Both the position numbers and the translations under genes were made by a program. 64,000 bases of DNA from Ectobacillus funiculus (GTDB taxonomy: Bacteria > Bacillota > Bacilli > Bacillales > Bacillaceae_G), in assembly GCF_042429435.1 (NCBI RefSeq), contig NZ_JBHMAF010000194.1; one strand, 5' to 3'. Positions 42,171 to 50,379 of this stretch are shown here, in pieces (position 1 is the stretch's first letter; every line of letters begins with the position of its first letter). The notes under the pieces were generated by a model that was given only the letters and a program-made list of their open reading frames with translations, ran no database searches and had not been told where the DNA came from.

Positions 42171-43802
42171 TTGAATAAGAAAAAGGTTTTAATCGCATAT
42201 ATAACTTTAAGTGTTATTTGGCTATATGCGACAGATTCTTTACTCGAGACTTATATAGATACTTTTGACATTGCATTATGGCAGCGGGTAAAAGGGAGTA
42301 TATACATCGCCATAGTAGGCGGCTTTATTTATTTTTTATTAAAAAAGGAGGAGAAACTGCAGCACGTTAAGCAGGAGGAGCAAAGGTTATCCACATTGAT
42401 TAATGCAATGGTTGATTTTGTTAACTTTAAGGATGGAGAAGGAAGATGGATTCTGGCGAATGAATTCGGCTTGAAACTGTTTCACTTAGAACATGTAGAT
42501 TACCGAGGGAAAAAGGATTCTGAACTTGCCCAATATACGTCTTTTTATAAAGAAGCTTTAGAGTATTGTGAAATATCGGATGAAGAGACATGGCAAGCGG
42601 GTGAATTGACACATTGTGAAGAGAGTGTTCCTCTCCCAGACGGAACCTTTAAGGTATTTCATACAATTAAGGTTCCTTTGTTTTTTGAAGACGGTAGCCG
42701 TAAAGGGCTGGTTGTAATTGGACGGGATATTACAGAGCGCAAGGAAGCGAAGAAGCAGCTAGAAGAAAGTGAGCAGCGTTATAAATCGCTGTTTGAATAT
42801 AACCCAGATCTCGTGTATATGATTGATCTGCAAGGGAATATTACGAACCTGAATCCAATATTTGAAGACTTGATAGGATATAAAAAGGAGGATGTTATTG
42901 GAACATCTATTCTTTCGTTTATCTCTGAGAAGGATAAAGAAAGAGTGACCGATGAGTTTTCACGAATTATTGCAACTGGAGTAAGCAGTAAAGGTAAAGA
43001 ACTGGAGATTGTACGAAGGGACGGCATGAAAATGAGTTTTGAATGTACGTCCGTTCCCATTATTATTGAAAATAAAGTTGTTGGTGTTACTGGATATGCG
43101 AAGGATGTTACGAAAATAAAAGAAACAGAAGAAAGACTGCGACGCGCAGAAAAGCTTTCCATAGTCGGAGAATTAGCCGCAAGTGTTGCGCATGAAATTC
43201 GCAACCCGCTTACTTCGTTAAAGGGATTTGTACAGCTTTTGCAAAAGGGAGACGCTGGACAGACGCATTATTACAACATTATGTTAAATGAGCTGGATAG
43301 GATTAATCATATCGTCGGTGAGCTGCTCGTTCTGGCAAAGCCGCAAACATTGCGTTTCCAGAAGGATAATATTATCTCTATTGTAGAGGATGTAAAAGCG
43401 CTTCTTGAATCACAGACCAACCTATATAGTGCAGAAATTGATATTAAGGCTGAGCAAAATTTGCCTCTGATTGAATGCGAATCAAATCAGTTAAAGCAGT
43501 TGTTTATTAATCTTATTAAAAACTCGGTAGAAGCGGGAGCAACAAAAATTCAAGTTGCGTTGAGCCGAACGAAGGAGAATATGGTGCTTGTACGTGTAAG
43601 GGATAATGGATGCGGAATTCCGGAGCAACGCATTAAGCATCTTGGGGAGCCGTTCTTTTCTTATAAGGAAAAAGGAACCGGTCTCGGGTTGACTGTGAGC
43701 TATCGAATAGTAGAGTCTCATAAAGGGAGAATTGTATTTAAAAGTGAAGTGAATCAGGGAACAGAAGTGGAAATTATGCTTCCAATTTATAATAAATCCT
43801 AG
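42171..43802 (+). CDS. PAS-domain sensor histidine kinase (sporulation-kinase type)
   Basis: A 543-residue kinase from a TTG start (AAAAGGGTGAGA upstream). Two N-terminal helices (residues 5-20 and 42-57), two PAS domains (about 70-195 with VVIGRDITERKEAKK at the end; about 200-320 with YKSLFEYNPDLVYMIDLQG and VTGYAKDVTKIKE), then H-box LAASVAHEIRNPLTSLKGFV, N-box LFINLIKNSVEAGA and G-boxes DNGCGIPEQ and GTGLGLTVSYRIVE. The architecture is that of KinB/C/E-like sporulation kinases or of NtrB-like sensors. No response regulator is adjacent, as is usual for phosphorelay kinases. Confidence 0.9.
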   Translation: MNKKKVLIAYITLSVIWLYATDSLLETYIDTFDIALWQRVKGSIYIAIVGGFIYFLLKKEEKLQHVKQEEQRLSTLINAMVDFVNFKDGEGRWILANEFGLKLFHLEHVDYRGKKDSELAQYTSFYKEALEYCEISDEETWQAGELTHCEESVPLPDGTFKVFHTIKVPLFFEDGSRKGLVVIGRDITERKEAKKQLEESEQRYKSLFEYNPDLVYMIDLQGNITNLNPIFEDLIGYKKEDVIGTSILSFISEKDKERVTDEFSRIIATGVSSKGKELEIVRRDGMKMSFECTSVPIIIENKVVGVTGYAKDVTKIKETEERLRRAEKLSIVGELAASVAHEIRNPLTSLKGFVQLLQKGDAGQTHYYNIMLNELDRINHIVGELLVLAKPQTLRFQKDNIISIVEDVKALLESQTNLYSAEIDIKAEQNLPLIECESNQLKQLFINLIKNSVEAGATKIQVALSRTKENMVLVRVRDNGCGIPEQRIKHLGEPFFSYKEKGTGLGLTVSYRIVESHKGRIVFKSEVNQGTEVEIMLPIYNKS

Positions 43803-43825
43803 TAGTGGTGTTTCAGCTGATGGGC

Positions 43826-43912
43826 AAGCCAATCGGCGAGTTTTCTTTACTAAAATTCCCCATTCCGTCGAATGAATTTCTAGCTGGAAACCTATACCTT
43901 CTTAAAGTGAAA
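43826..43912. repeat. Dispersed intergenic repeat, rearranged copy R7
   Basis: The family 3' hairpin in plus orientation (GCCAATCGGCGAGTTTTCTT) is joined head-on to the family 5' half in minus orientation (CTAAAATTCC, CCGTCGAATGAATTTCTAGC, TATACCTTCTTAAAGTG). The middle is missing. It looks like a recombination product of two oppositely oriented copies. Confidence 0.75.
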
Positions 43913-43919
43913 TAAGAAA

Positions 43920-44058
43920 AGCGGACATTATTTGCCCCGTCTCCTGTGGAAGAACAACCTGTGTGCAAAGCATTTTTTGTCTTTTGCATGGTAGGTTTGC
44001 TCAGGGAACGGAGCGGCAGTGTCCGCTAGACAATAGCTCCAACACAAGGAGCTTTTTT
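43920..44058 (+). ncRNA. Candidate structured small RNA with its own terminator
   Basis: AGCGGACA (43920-43927) pairs with TGTCCGCT (44020-44027). Within it GCC/GGC, CCGT/ACGG, TCCTG/CAGGG, AACCT/AGGTT and TGCAAAG/CTTTTGCA stack into one long, bulged hairpin of about 108 bases. It is followed by GCTCC-AACACAA-GGAGC-TTTTTT (44036-44058), an intrinsic terminator. There is no coding frame. A promoter would have to lie in or near repeat R7; TATACC at 43892 is a possible -10. I cannot match it to SRP RNA, tmRNA, RNase P or a sure 6S RNA. Confidence 0.5.
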
Positions 44059-44098
44059 AAGAGCAGAGGGTAGGGCTTGTTAGAGAGGGGCTAGTGAT

Positions 44099-44323
44099 TT
44101 AGCAGTAGTAAGGTCCGTAGCCGTAGCCGTATACAGGAGCGCAGCTTTGACCGCCAAATCCGCCACACCAAGTCGCACCGATAATAATCAATAAAATAAA
44201 CAGCACAATAATTAACGCAAACTCCTTTGAAAATCTACTACCGCCTTCTTTGTGGTCTTTGTGGTCTTTGTGGTCGGTGTGGTCGTTGTTATATGGGCGA
44301 AACGGTTCTCCAATTTCATGCAT
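44099..44323 (-). CDS. YjcZ-like small sporulation-type membrane protein
   Basis: A 74-residue protein. A charged N-terminal part has a HTDHKDHKDHKEG repeat, then FSKEFALIIVLFILLIIIGA, which is the YjcZ/YuzJ family helix, then a Cys/Gly/Tyr-rich tail (WCGGFGGQSC, YGYGYGPYYC). ATG at 44323 is preceded by GAGGAGGAATATTG; longer upstream frames lack such a site. Family members are made in sporulating cells; a spore-layer or membrane location is likely, function unknown. Confidence 0.83.
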   Translation of the reverse strand: MHEIGEPFRPYNNDHTDHKDHKDHKEGGSRFSKEFALIIVLFILLIIIGATWCGGFGGQSCAPVYGYGYGPYYC

Positions 44324-44363
44324 ACAATATTCCTCCTCAGATGTAAGTATAAAAGATACAATG

Positions 44364-44372
44364 TAGAATATG
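44364..44372 (-). promoter_or_regulatory. Possible sigma-E/sigma-K -10 element for the YjcZ-like gene
   Basis: On the minus strand CATATTCTA fits the CATANNNTA -10 of mother-cell sigma factors, about 40 bases upstream of the start codon. I see no clear -35. The remaining 300 bases up to 44676 show nothing else recognisable. Confidence 0.35.
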
Positions 44373-44676
44373 CATTTGGAGGATGATAGGAGCCTATTCG
44401 ATTTTTGATTGGGCTTGTGTATATATAGGCTGAAGAAGAATAATGGGAAAAAGAACAGGGAGCTTGATTGAGGAAGGGGGGGAATTGTCCATATGACAGT
44501 CACCTCTTTTTTTTGCAGGGAGCAACATGAAATATAGCTTTGCCCAAAGGTTTGTCTTCTGTATGGATAGGAAAAGCTGCAGATATCCACACTTCTGATA
44601 CAAATACTGTGTAAATAGAATATGCCTAAGATTGCTATGATAGCTCAACCTTAGACATATTAAGAATGGTTTTGTG

Positions 44677-46062
44677 TTAACATATGACTTTTTTTCTTCT
44701 ATTCATTTGATATAAAGATACAATGCGCTTTGCAACAGGTGTTGGTACATATGAAAGCTCAGCAGCATGACCAAGAAAACTAGATATATGGTGGACAGCA
44801 ATGGTGCTGTAGCCGCGCTGTCTTCCAAAAGGTGTTGTATATATTTTTACGCATTGAACGCGTGACATTGGGATAATGGCTGTCCATTTCGCAAATCGTT
44901 GCGATGTGAAGGCGATATGATAGTCTGTTACATCCCATGCAGCAGTTTTGCCTTGTAGATATCCGAGCCCTGCCGCTATCAAAATAAGCGGGACTGTAAT
45001 CCAAAGCGTCCATGCCTTCCAAAAGAACAGTAGCAATGTCCAAGCTGTCATGATGATGTTACGCCAAATAGGAGCTCTCTGGAACTGTCTTGGAAGCGGT
45101 GTTTTTCCTAAAGGGAGTGTATATTCTGGGGTGTAGTAGGTTATCCAGCTGTTTAAATCTCGTTTCTTTAAGAGAGGGAAGAGAACATTATCAAATGATC
45201 CGTCTTCATCGCTCGATGAGGTAAGATGTGCACGTACGCTCACATAACCGAACAATGCTTGCAGCGGATGTTGCATAAGTACGAGACTTTGTATTTGCCC
45301 TGCACGGATCCGCATTGTTCTGCGATTCCAAAGACCTTTCGAGATTGTGAGCACACCCTCGTTCCGTTCTAATGTAAAACCATAATATTTGCTTGCGACA
45401 ACTAGGGAGGCGATGATCCAAAGAAGCAGCACAGCCCCAGCTAGTCCAGCAATCCATAACCAGAGCTCTTGATGCTTCCACCATTCCTTTTTTTCGAGAA
45501 TGTGGTCTGGACTCCAAAAGTCACTTAGGAGACCAATGACTGCACCCATGGCAACAAGCGTTGCGGGAGAAGATGCGCCGTATAGAAAAAGCTCTTTGCC
45601 AGTAAAACGATATGCCGTGTGTGAATGTTGCTCTTCTTCTAGCCATTCTTCTGCCAAATGATCTGGGATGTAAGAAAGTATAACGTCTGCCTCTTTGCCG
45701 CCAGCTGCGGTTTCTAGCTTCAATGTTACAAGGCCGCACAATTTCATAATAGGATTAGCACTGCGGTCAACAGCTGTAATAGCACTTCTAGGAACGCTTG
45801 TTTTTGTTTTTGTCCATATTCCGCTTGCGATACGAATTTCTTTGTCATTCCATTCATATGTAAATGAACGCCACTTTAAAAATTCAAAGATGAGGAGAAG
45901 GAGAATAAGGCCGATCAATATGCCGAAGTTCGTGAGAAACGAAAATCCTTCTCCTTTGCGCATGGCTTGTCCGAATGAAAAAAGAATCGGTAAAATCGCC
46001 GCCCATAGAGAACGAATTGCCCCCATAGGAATTACGAGCGGATGGCGGCGGTAGTTATACAT
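44677..46062 (-). CDS. ydbT: PH (bPH2) domain membrane protein, YdbT-like
   Basis: A 461-residue membrane protein with three bPH2 units, each preceded by hydrophobic helices: about residues 60-140 (SFTYEWNDKEIRIASGIWTK, TSVPRSAITAVDRSANPIMK), 230-315 (YYGFTLERNEGVLTISKGLW, RAGQIQSLVLMQHPLQALFG) and 380-450 (WDVTDYHIAFTSQRF, IIPMSRVQCVKIYTTPFGR). It matches YdbT of B. subtilis in length and order. The ydbS-ydbT pair has been linked there to tolerance of antimicrobial peptides; the mechanism is unknown. Overlaps ydbS by eight bases. Confidence 0.9.
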   Translation of the reverse strand: MYNYRRHPLVIPMGAIRSLWAAILPILFSFGQAMRKGEGFSFLTNFGILIGLILLLLIFEFLKWRSFTYEWNDKEIRIASGIWTKTKTSVPRSAITAVDRSANPIMKLCGLVTLKLETAAGGKEADVILSYIPDHLAEEWLEEEQHSHTAYRFTGKELFLYGASSPATLVAMGAVIGLLSDFWSPDHILEKKEWWKHQELWLWIAGLAGAVLLLWIIASLVVASKYYGFTLERNEGVLTISKGLWNRRTMRIRAGQIQSLVLMQHPLQALFGYVSVRAHLTSSSDEDGSFDNVLFPLLKKRDLNSWITYYTPEYTLPLGKTPLPRQFQRAPIWRNIIMTAWTLLLFFWKAWTLWITVPLILIAAGLGYLQGKTAAWDVTDYHIAFTSQRFAKWTAIIPMSRVQCVKIYTTPFGRQRGYSTIAVHHISSFLGHAAELSYVPTPVAKRIVSLYQMNRRKKVIC

Positions 46063-46525
46063 GTTTTTCCTCCTTTAGACGCTGCAAAAGTAAGTCGCGG
46101 AGCTCTTCTGCTTGATACAAGTCAAGACCGCGAATATGATGCTTTGTTGCAGCAGTTTCAAGCTCGACGTTAGCTAAATTTGCTCGCCGTAAAAATGGAT
46201 CCTGCCCAAGCTGTACATGCTGCACACGAAATAAGGGAACAACCGTTGTTTTCTGTGACCAGCCGCCATCATATAGCCAAACATCCTGTTCTGTGATGCG
46301 GTATCCATGAAATTGCCAGCGTAAGCGCGGTAAAATTCCTATTTGTAAAATAGACCATATGAGAAGCAAACCTCCGATGATGGCAAGAGGAAAGAGAGGA
46401 ATGCTGTAATGCTGCGCATAGAAAAAACCGACTCCAAATACAATCCAAATGATAGCGTGCATAAGTGCGGCACGCTGTTTCCATACAGTCATTGCACGGT
46501 ACGGAACTTTTTCGAATTCCTTCAT
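46055..46525 (-). CDS. ydbS: PH (bPH2) domain membrane protein, YdbS-like
   Basis: A 156-residue partner of the downstream protein: two adjacent helices (MHAIIWIVFGVGFFYAQHY, PLAIIGGLLLIWSILQIGIL) and one bPH2 domain (FHGYRITEQDVWLYDGGWSQ, VPLFRVQHVQLGQDPFLRRA, LETAATKHHIRGL). The start at 46525 follows GGAGGATTAGAA. The two genes form an operon by their overlap. Confidence 0.9.
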   Translation of the reverse strand: MKEFEKVPYRAMTVWKQRAALMHAIIWIVFGVGFFYAQHYSIPLFPLAIIGGLLLIWSILQIGILPRLRWQFHGYRITEQDVWLYDGGWSQKTTVVPLFRVQHVQLGQDPFLRRANLANVELETAATKHHIRGLDLYQAEELRDLLLQRLKEEKHV

Positions 46526-46671
46526 TTCTAATCCTCCAGTATCTATAATTCCATTTTTATCATATAAGATTGGCACTAGGAAGAAAATGCATTTTTAATG
46601 AAATTTATATTACGTTGCAGAAATTTTTTGTATAATTTATAAGGCTAAAAATAAATATGAGGAGGGAAGGC

Positions 46672-47622
46672 ATGAAGGCGATTGCATTGGGACTATTCGC
46701 ATCCTTCTTTTTTGCTTTTACATTTATCCTGAATAGGGCTATGGATTTAGAGGGTGGGAGCTGGATTTGGAGCGCAGCACTGCGTTATTTCTTCATGATA
46801 CCTCTCCTTCTAGTGATTGTAGGGGTACGCGGTAAGCTCACATCCTTGTTTCTTACGATGAAAAAACAACCTTTTCAATGGTTCATATGGAGCTTTATTG
46901 GTTTTGTTTTATTTTATGCACCGCTTTGCTTTGCGGCTTCGTTTGGACCAGGATGGCTTATTGCATCTACATGGCAAGTGACTATCATTGCTGGTATTTT
47001 GCTTACACCCTTGTTTTATAAGCGTGTGAATGGAGGACGGGTGCGCGAACGAATGCCGTTAAAGGGATTTAGTATGTCGCTTATTATTTTTGCAGGTGTT
47101 ATGTTCATGCAGGTTGAGCATGCGTCAGCATTAGGGATCAAGGAGGCGCTAGGCTGTATTGTGCCAGTCATGATTGCTGCTTTTGCGTATCCACTTGGAA
47201 ATCGGAAAATGATGGAGGTATGCAAAGGAAGGATAGGGCCATTTGAGCGTGTGCTCGGTATGACGATTATGACACTGCCGGTTTGGCTACTATTAAGTGC
47301 GTATGAATGGAGCGTCTCCGGTGCACCGTCTAGTAGTCAGGTGCTGCAATGCTTTTTTGTGGCAATTAGCTCAGGTGTAATCGCTACTGTTTTATTTTTT
47401 GCTGCAACGGACTTAGCAAAGGGAGATGTCCGAAAGCTAGCTGCAATTGAAGCGACACAATCCGGAGAGATTATCTTTGCTGTGGGCGGAGAAATGCTGA
47501 TGTTATCTGCGCCGCTGCCATCCAGTGTTTCTTGCATTGGTATGGTGCTTGTTATGCTGGGGATGATTTTACATAGCTTTGCTTCTCACAAGCGGCAAAA
47601 GACCAAGTTAAAAGCGTCTTAA
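46672..47622 (+). CDS. EmrE-like multidrug resistance efflux family protein (DMT superfamily)
   Basis: A 316-residue protein with ten predicted helices in two EamA-like halves (ALGLFASFFFAFTFILNRAM, SWIWSAALRYFFMIPLLLV, YAPLCFAASFGPGWLIAST, then FAYPLGNRKMME and AIEATQSGEIIFAVGGEM). The long N- and C-terminal halves match the multidrug-resistance-efflux family rather than EamA proper. ATG at 46672 is placed behind GAGGAGGGA; an upstream ATG at 46657 overlaps that site. Substrate unknown. Confidence 0.85.
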   Translation: MKAIALGLFASFFFAFTFILNRAMDLEGGSWIWSAALRYFFMIPLLLVIVGVRGKLTSLFLTMKKQPFQWFIWSFIGFVLFYAPLCFAASFGPGWLIASTWQVTIIAGILLTPLFYKRVNGGRVRERMPLKGFSMSLIIFAGVMFMQVEHASALGIKEALGCIVPVMIAAFAYPLGNRKMMEVCKGRIGPFERVLGMTIMTLPVWLLLSAYEWSVSGAPSSSQVLQCFFVAISSGVIATVLFFAATDLAKGDVRKLAAIEATQSGEIIFAVGGEMLMLSAPLPSSVSCIGMVLVMLGMILHSFASHKRQKTKLKAS

Positions 47623-47628
47623 TGCTGA

Positions 47629-47676
47629 ATAGAAATAGAAAAAGTGCCATTTACGGCACTTTTTCTATTTCTATAT
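47629..47676. terminator. Terminator after the EmrE-like gene
   Basis: ATAGAAATAGAAAAAGTGCC pairs with GGCACTTTTTCTATTTCTAT, a 20-bp perfect stem around ATTTAC. Its T-rich arm can act on the plus strand. Confidence 0.88.
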
Positions 47677-47874
47677 TATATTTGCTGTTTTTTGCTAACA
47701 TATTTTTGAAATTTCGTTTCTCTAAGATGAGTAAAATTAATGAGCTAAATTGTAATTTATAGTTGTAATAAATTGGATATAAATTGGATTTTTTGTAATA
47801 ATTTGTAATAAAAACCAAAAGAAAATCAAAAATTTTATTCATATATAGAGAAATTCTATATTTCTTAAAGTGTT

Positions 47875-47891
47875 TGTAAAGGAATTGAAAC
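47875..47891 (+). promoter_or_regulatory. Possible WalR box upstream of the 3D-domain protein
   Basis: TGTAAA-N5-TGAAAC fits the direct-repeat WalR consensus TGTWAH-N5-TGTWAH with one mismatch. The preceding gap also has several TTGTAAT repeats. The product below is like the WalRK-controlled wall proteins YocH and CwlO. The rest of 47677-47931 is AT-rich without other signals. Confidence 0.4.
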
Positions 47892-47931
47892 ATTTTTATG
47901 TTATAAATAGTACAGAGAGAGGGGTAGAGGC

Positions 47932-49164
47932 ATGAAGTATATGAGGCGAATAGCAGGACTTATACTGACAGGTGCTCTATGTATTTCGAGCACAGTTGCA
48001 GCCCGTGCCGAGGAAAACGGCGATCAATTGGGTCAGTTGCAGCAGCAATTGCAGCAAAGTGATACAAGCATTCAGCAAAAGGAGCAGGAAAAGCAAGCAG
48101 TTTCAGCAGAAATGCAAGGCTTGCAGCAGGACCTGCAGAGCATTAACAGCATCGTTGCAGAAAATGAGGCTGAAATAGCAAAAGTACAGCAAAGCATCAA
48201 GGAAACGAATGAGCTTATTGAACAAAAGAAAGCAGAAATTATTAAATTAGAGGATAAAGTACTTGCTCGTAAGGATGTTATGCGTAATCGTGTTGTATCT
48301 ATTCAAGAAAATGACAATACGCATGTAATTGTTGATATTATTATTAACTCTGATAATTTGGCAGAGCTGCTAGAGAGAATGCAGGCCGTTTCAACATTGC
48401 TAAATGCAGACCAAGACATTTTACAGATTCAGCAAAAAGACCTTGAGCAAATTGAACATGATAAAGAAATTATTAAGCAAAAAGAGGAACTTCTTGAGGC
48501 TGATAGAGAGAAATTGGGCAAACAGCAGGTGGAGCTTCAAAACAATGTAGCAAAAAAGCAGCAAGCTTTGCAGGCAGTGCAAGCAAAGTATAATGACATT
48601 AGCAACTCTATTACCCTTGCCCAACAAGAAAAAGCGAATATAGAGGCAGGCATGAAGGCGATTGAGGCTGAATTAGCTCGACAAGCGGCTGCTGCAGCGG
48701 CTGCGGCACAAGCGCAGCAAGAAGCACAAGCGCAGCAAGAAGCACAAGCGCGGCAAGAGGCACAAGCGCAGCAAGAAGCACAAGCACAGCAAAAGGCACA
48801 AGCACAGCAATCGGCAAATGCACAGACGCCAGCTGCTAACTCTGACTCTTCTGCTAAAGACTCTTCAGGCGGACGCGAGTTATATGTAACAGCAACAGCG
48901 TATACGCCGTATGACGGTCCATCTCATGAACAAATCACAGCATCAGGCTACGATATTGGTGCAAATCCAAATATGAAGCTAATTGCAGTAGATCCTAGTG
49001 TGATTAAGCTCGGTACGAAGGTATGGGTAGAAGGATACGGTTATGCGATAGCTGGGGATACAGGTGGAAAGATCAAAGGTCATAGAATTGATGTTCTTCT
49101 GCCATCTAAGGGAGCTGCAGCCAACTGGGGTGTAAAACAAGTTAAAGTTATTGTGTTTGATTAA
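47932..49164 (+). CDS. Secreted cell-wall protein: CwlO/PcsB-like coiled coil plus C-terminal 3D domain
   Basis: A 410-residue exported protein. Signal peptide (MRRIAGLILTGALCIS..AARA), a long coiled coil at residues 30-245 as in CwlO/PcsB (LEDKVLARKDVMRNRVVSIQ, NLAELLERMQAVSTLLNADQ), a low-complexity AQAQQE linker (about 245-300), and a 3D domain at 318-410 (LYVTATAYTPYDGP, IAVDPSVIKLGTKVWVEGYG, AGDTGGKIKGHRIDVLL) with the three conserved aspartates. 3D domains of this type are lytic-transglycosylase-like. Likely peptidoglycan remodelling. ATG at 47932 behind GGGGTAGAGG. Confidence 0.9.
   Translation: MKYMRRIAGLILTGALCISSTVAARAEENGDQLGQLQQQLQQSDTSIQQKEQEKQAVSAEMQGLQQDLQSINSIVAENEAEIAKVQQSIKETNELIEQKKAEIIKLEDKVLARKDVMRNRVVSIQENDNTHVIVDIIINSDNLAELLERMQAVSTLLNADQDILQIQQKDLEQIEHDKEIIKQKEELLEADREKLGKQQVELQNNVAKKQQALQAVQAKYNDISNSITLAQQEKANIEAGMKAIEAELARQAAAAAAAAQAQQEAQAQQEAQARQEAQAQQEAQAQQKAQAQQSANAQTPAANSDSSAKDSSGGRELYVTATAYTPYDGPSHEQITASGYDIGANPNMKLIAVDPSVIKLGTKVWVEGYGYAIAGDTGGKIKGHRIDVLLPSKGAAANWGVKQVKVIVFD
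48706..48811 (+). repeat. Minisatellite inside the wall-protein gene
   Basis: About six tandem units of an 18-base motif like GCACAAGCGCAGCAAGAA encode the AQAQQE linker. Units differ by a few bases (CGG for CAG, AAG for GAA), as in length-variable linkers. Confidence 0.85.
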
Positions 49165-49166
49165 TA

Positions 49167-49205
49167 AAAAGAGCATTGTCCTTCTGGACGATGCTCTTTT
49201 TATTT
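49167..49205 (+). terminator. Terminator of the wall-protein gene
   Basis: AAAAGAGCATTGTCC pairs with GGACGATGCTCTTTT around TTCT, followed by TATTT. Confidence 0.92.
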
Positions 49206-49328
49206 AAGAAAGTATAAATTTCCAGCTAGAAGCAAGCTCAACGTATCAGGAAATTTTAGGGATGAAGTGAAGCGGCAACCACACTTCTGTCCTCGCCTAA
49301 CCCCTCACTAATCAACGAGTTTTCTGGA
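49203..49328 (+). repeat. Dispersed intergenic repeat, copy R8
   Basis: Full-length copy that begins in the terminator tail. The 5' block AAGAAAGTATAAATTTCCAG is well kept; the 3' hairpin has decayed (CTCACTAATCAACGAGTTTT). Confidence 0.85.
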
Positions 49329-49418
49329 TAACTTAAGGGAGTAGCTAGATCCAAAGCCCTTTATCATAAAACTTATAAAAGGTATTACTTTTTATACCTC
49401 AATAACCAATTTTATCTA

Positions 49419-49462
49419 TTTTTTGTTAAATATACTTAACTTTTTGTTAATTCGATTATACA
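49419..49462 (+). promoter_or_regulatory. Promoter region with direct repeats upstream of the HTH/membrane pair
   Basis: TTTTTGTTAA occurs at 49420 and 49441, two helical turns apart, followed by a possible -10 TATACA at 49457. The HTH protein encoded 25 bases downstream may bind here itself. Confidence 0.4.
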
Positions 49463-49484
49463 ATAGCTCATAGAGGTGGTGTAT

Positions 49485-49700
49485 TTGAGTATTGAAAATA
49501 AGGTTAGAGAATTGCGAGCACGATTTCAGTTCTCTCAAGGAGTGTTGGCGGAGCGAACTGGCGTTACCAGACAAACGATAGCTGCTATTGAAAAAGGCGA
49601 TTATGTTCCTTCACTTTTGCTTGCATTAACAATTTGTAATGTATTTCAAATGAAAATGGAAGATGTATTTTGGTTAGTGGAAAAGGAGGAAAGGGTATGA
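49485..49700 (+). CDS. Small XRE-family HTH regulator
   Basis: A 71-residue regulator consisting only of a Cro/C1-type helix-turn-helix (KVRELRARFQFSQGVLAERT, VTRQTIAAIEKGDYVPSLLL, MKMEDVFWL). Such short proteins are typically paired with a membrane protein encoded downstream. The start is the TTG at 49485 with AGGTGG before it; a GTG at 49476 is possible. Confidence 0.85.
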   Translation: MSIENKVRELRARFQFSQGVLAERTGVTRQTIAAIEKGDYVPSLLLALTICNVFQMKMEDVFWLVEKEERV

Positions 49701-50161
49701 ATGCAGTGCTTCGTTCTTATTTACTCAATATTTTATTCGTTTTTTTATTTGGTTGGGGGATATTGGAGTTATATCGTTCTAATGTACGATTCTCTTATAT
49801 TTTGCAAAATCCAGCGCCACTTTGGGGAGTAACGATGAATGTTAGCCCGTTTATACTAGCATTTTTATTAAGCTTTATTATTATGTATGTATCGAGAAAG
49901 CAAAAACAGACAAAGCTTTCTTTTTGGCTGTTTCCTTTATTTTTCCCAGAGGCTGATGAAAGGGAGAAGGAAATTACTTCCAAAGCATGTCGCAGCGCAT
50001 TTATCTCCATTTGGACGGTTGTCCCATTTTGTGCATGTCTTTTACCGTTTTACCCTATTATTTCTTCATCCCTTCCTGAATATCCTATTTATCTGCTTCT
50101 ATTTATCCTTCTTGTTCAAATGACTGTTTTTCATATTTCTTTGTACCGTAATCGTATGTAA
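49697..50161 (+). CDS. Membrane protein paired with the HTH regulator
   Basis: A 154-residue protein with four predicted helices (LLNILFVFLFGWGILELY, VSPFILAFLLSFIIMYV, AFISIWTVVPFCACLLPFY, YLLLFILLVQMTVFHISLY) and a short motif FPEADEREKEITSKACRSAF in the middle loop, seen in Firmicute proteins encoded with small XRE regulators. The ATG overlaps the regulator stop (ATGA). Role unknown; it may sense an envelope signal or be the regulator's sole target. Confidence 0.75.
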   Translation: MNAVLRSYLLNILFVFLFGWGILELYRSNVRFSYILQNPAPLWGVTMNVSPFILAFLLSFIIMYVSRKQKQTKLSFWLFPLFFPEADEREKEITSKACRSAFISIWTVVPFCACLLPFYPIISSSLPEYPIYLLLFILLVQMTVFHISLYRNRM

Positions 50162-50206
50162 ACAAACAGGTGTACTGATCACATCAAGTAGAGATATAGA
50201 AAATAT

Positions 50207-50341
50207 AAAGAAAACTCGCTGATTGGCGAGCTCTGTTCTTGGACGAAGCCAGAGGCGTAGTTGCATTTACACTTTATTCCTAAAATTTCTTGCTACGTCG
50301 AATGGTTTTCCAGCTAGAAATTTATCCTTTCTTAAAGTATA
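50207..50341 (-). repeat. Dispersed intergenic repeat, copy R9 (minus orientation)
   Basis: A full-length reverse copy. On the plus strand it opens with the hairpin AAGAAAACTCGCTGATTGGC GAG and closes with CTTTCTTAAAGTAT, ending at the qox terminator. Confidence 0.88.
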
Positions 50342-50344
50342 ACA

Positions 50345-50378
50345 AAATGGCAGTCTCTGTGAAGAGACTGCCATTTTC
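50345..50378. terminator. qox operon terminator (bidirectional)
   Basis: AAAATGGCAGTCTC pairs with GAGACTGCCATTTT around TGTGAA, two bases from the qoxD stop. T-rich arms on both strands. Confidence 0.9.
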
Positions 50379-50379
50379 A

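Noticed and set aside
43920..44027. Calling the hairpin RNA a 6S RNA
   Set aside because: The central bubble is much smaller and less symmetric than in 6S RNAs, and no pRNA start region is evident.
44099..44590. Long version (163 codons) of the YjcZ-like gene
   Set aside because: The added N-terminal part looks like translated intergenic DNA; the ATG at 44323 has a perfect GAGGAGG.
47651..47893. 80-codon minus-strand frame in the AT-rich gap before the 3D protein
   Set aside because: Overlaps a perfect terminator stem, no ribosome site, composition of random AT-rich DNA.
48706..48811. Tandem 18-base units considered as a CRISPR array
   Set aside because: Units are contiguous without spacers and encode an in-frame AQAQQE protein linker.
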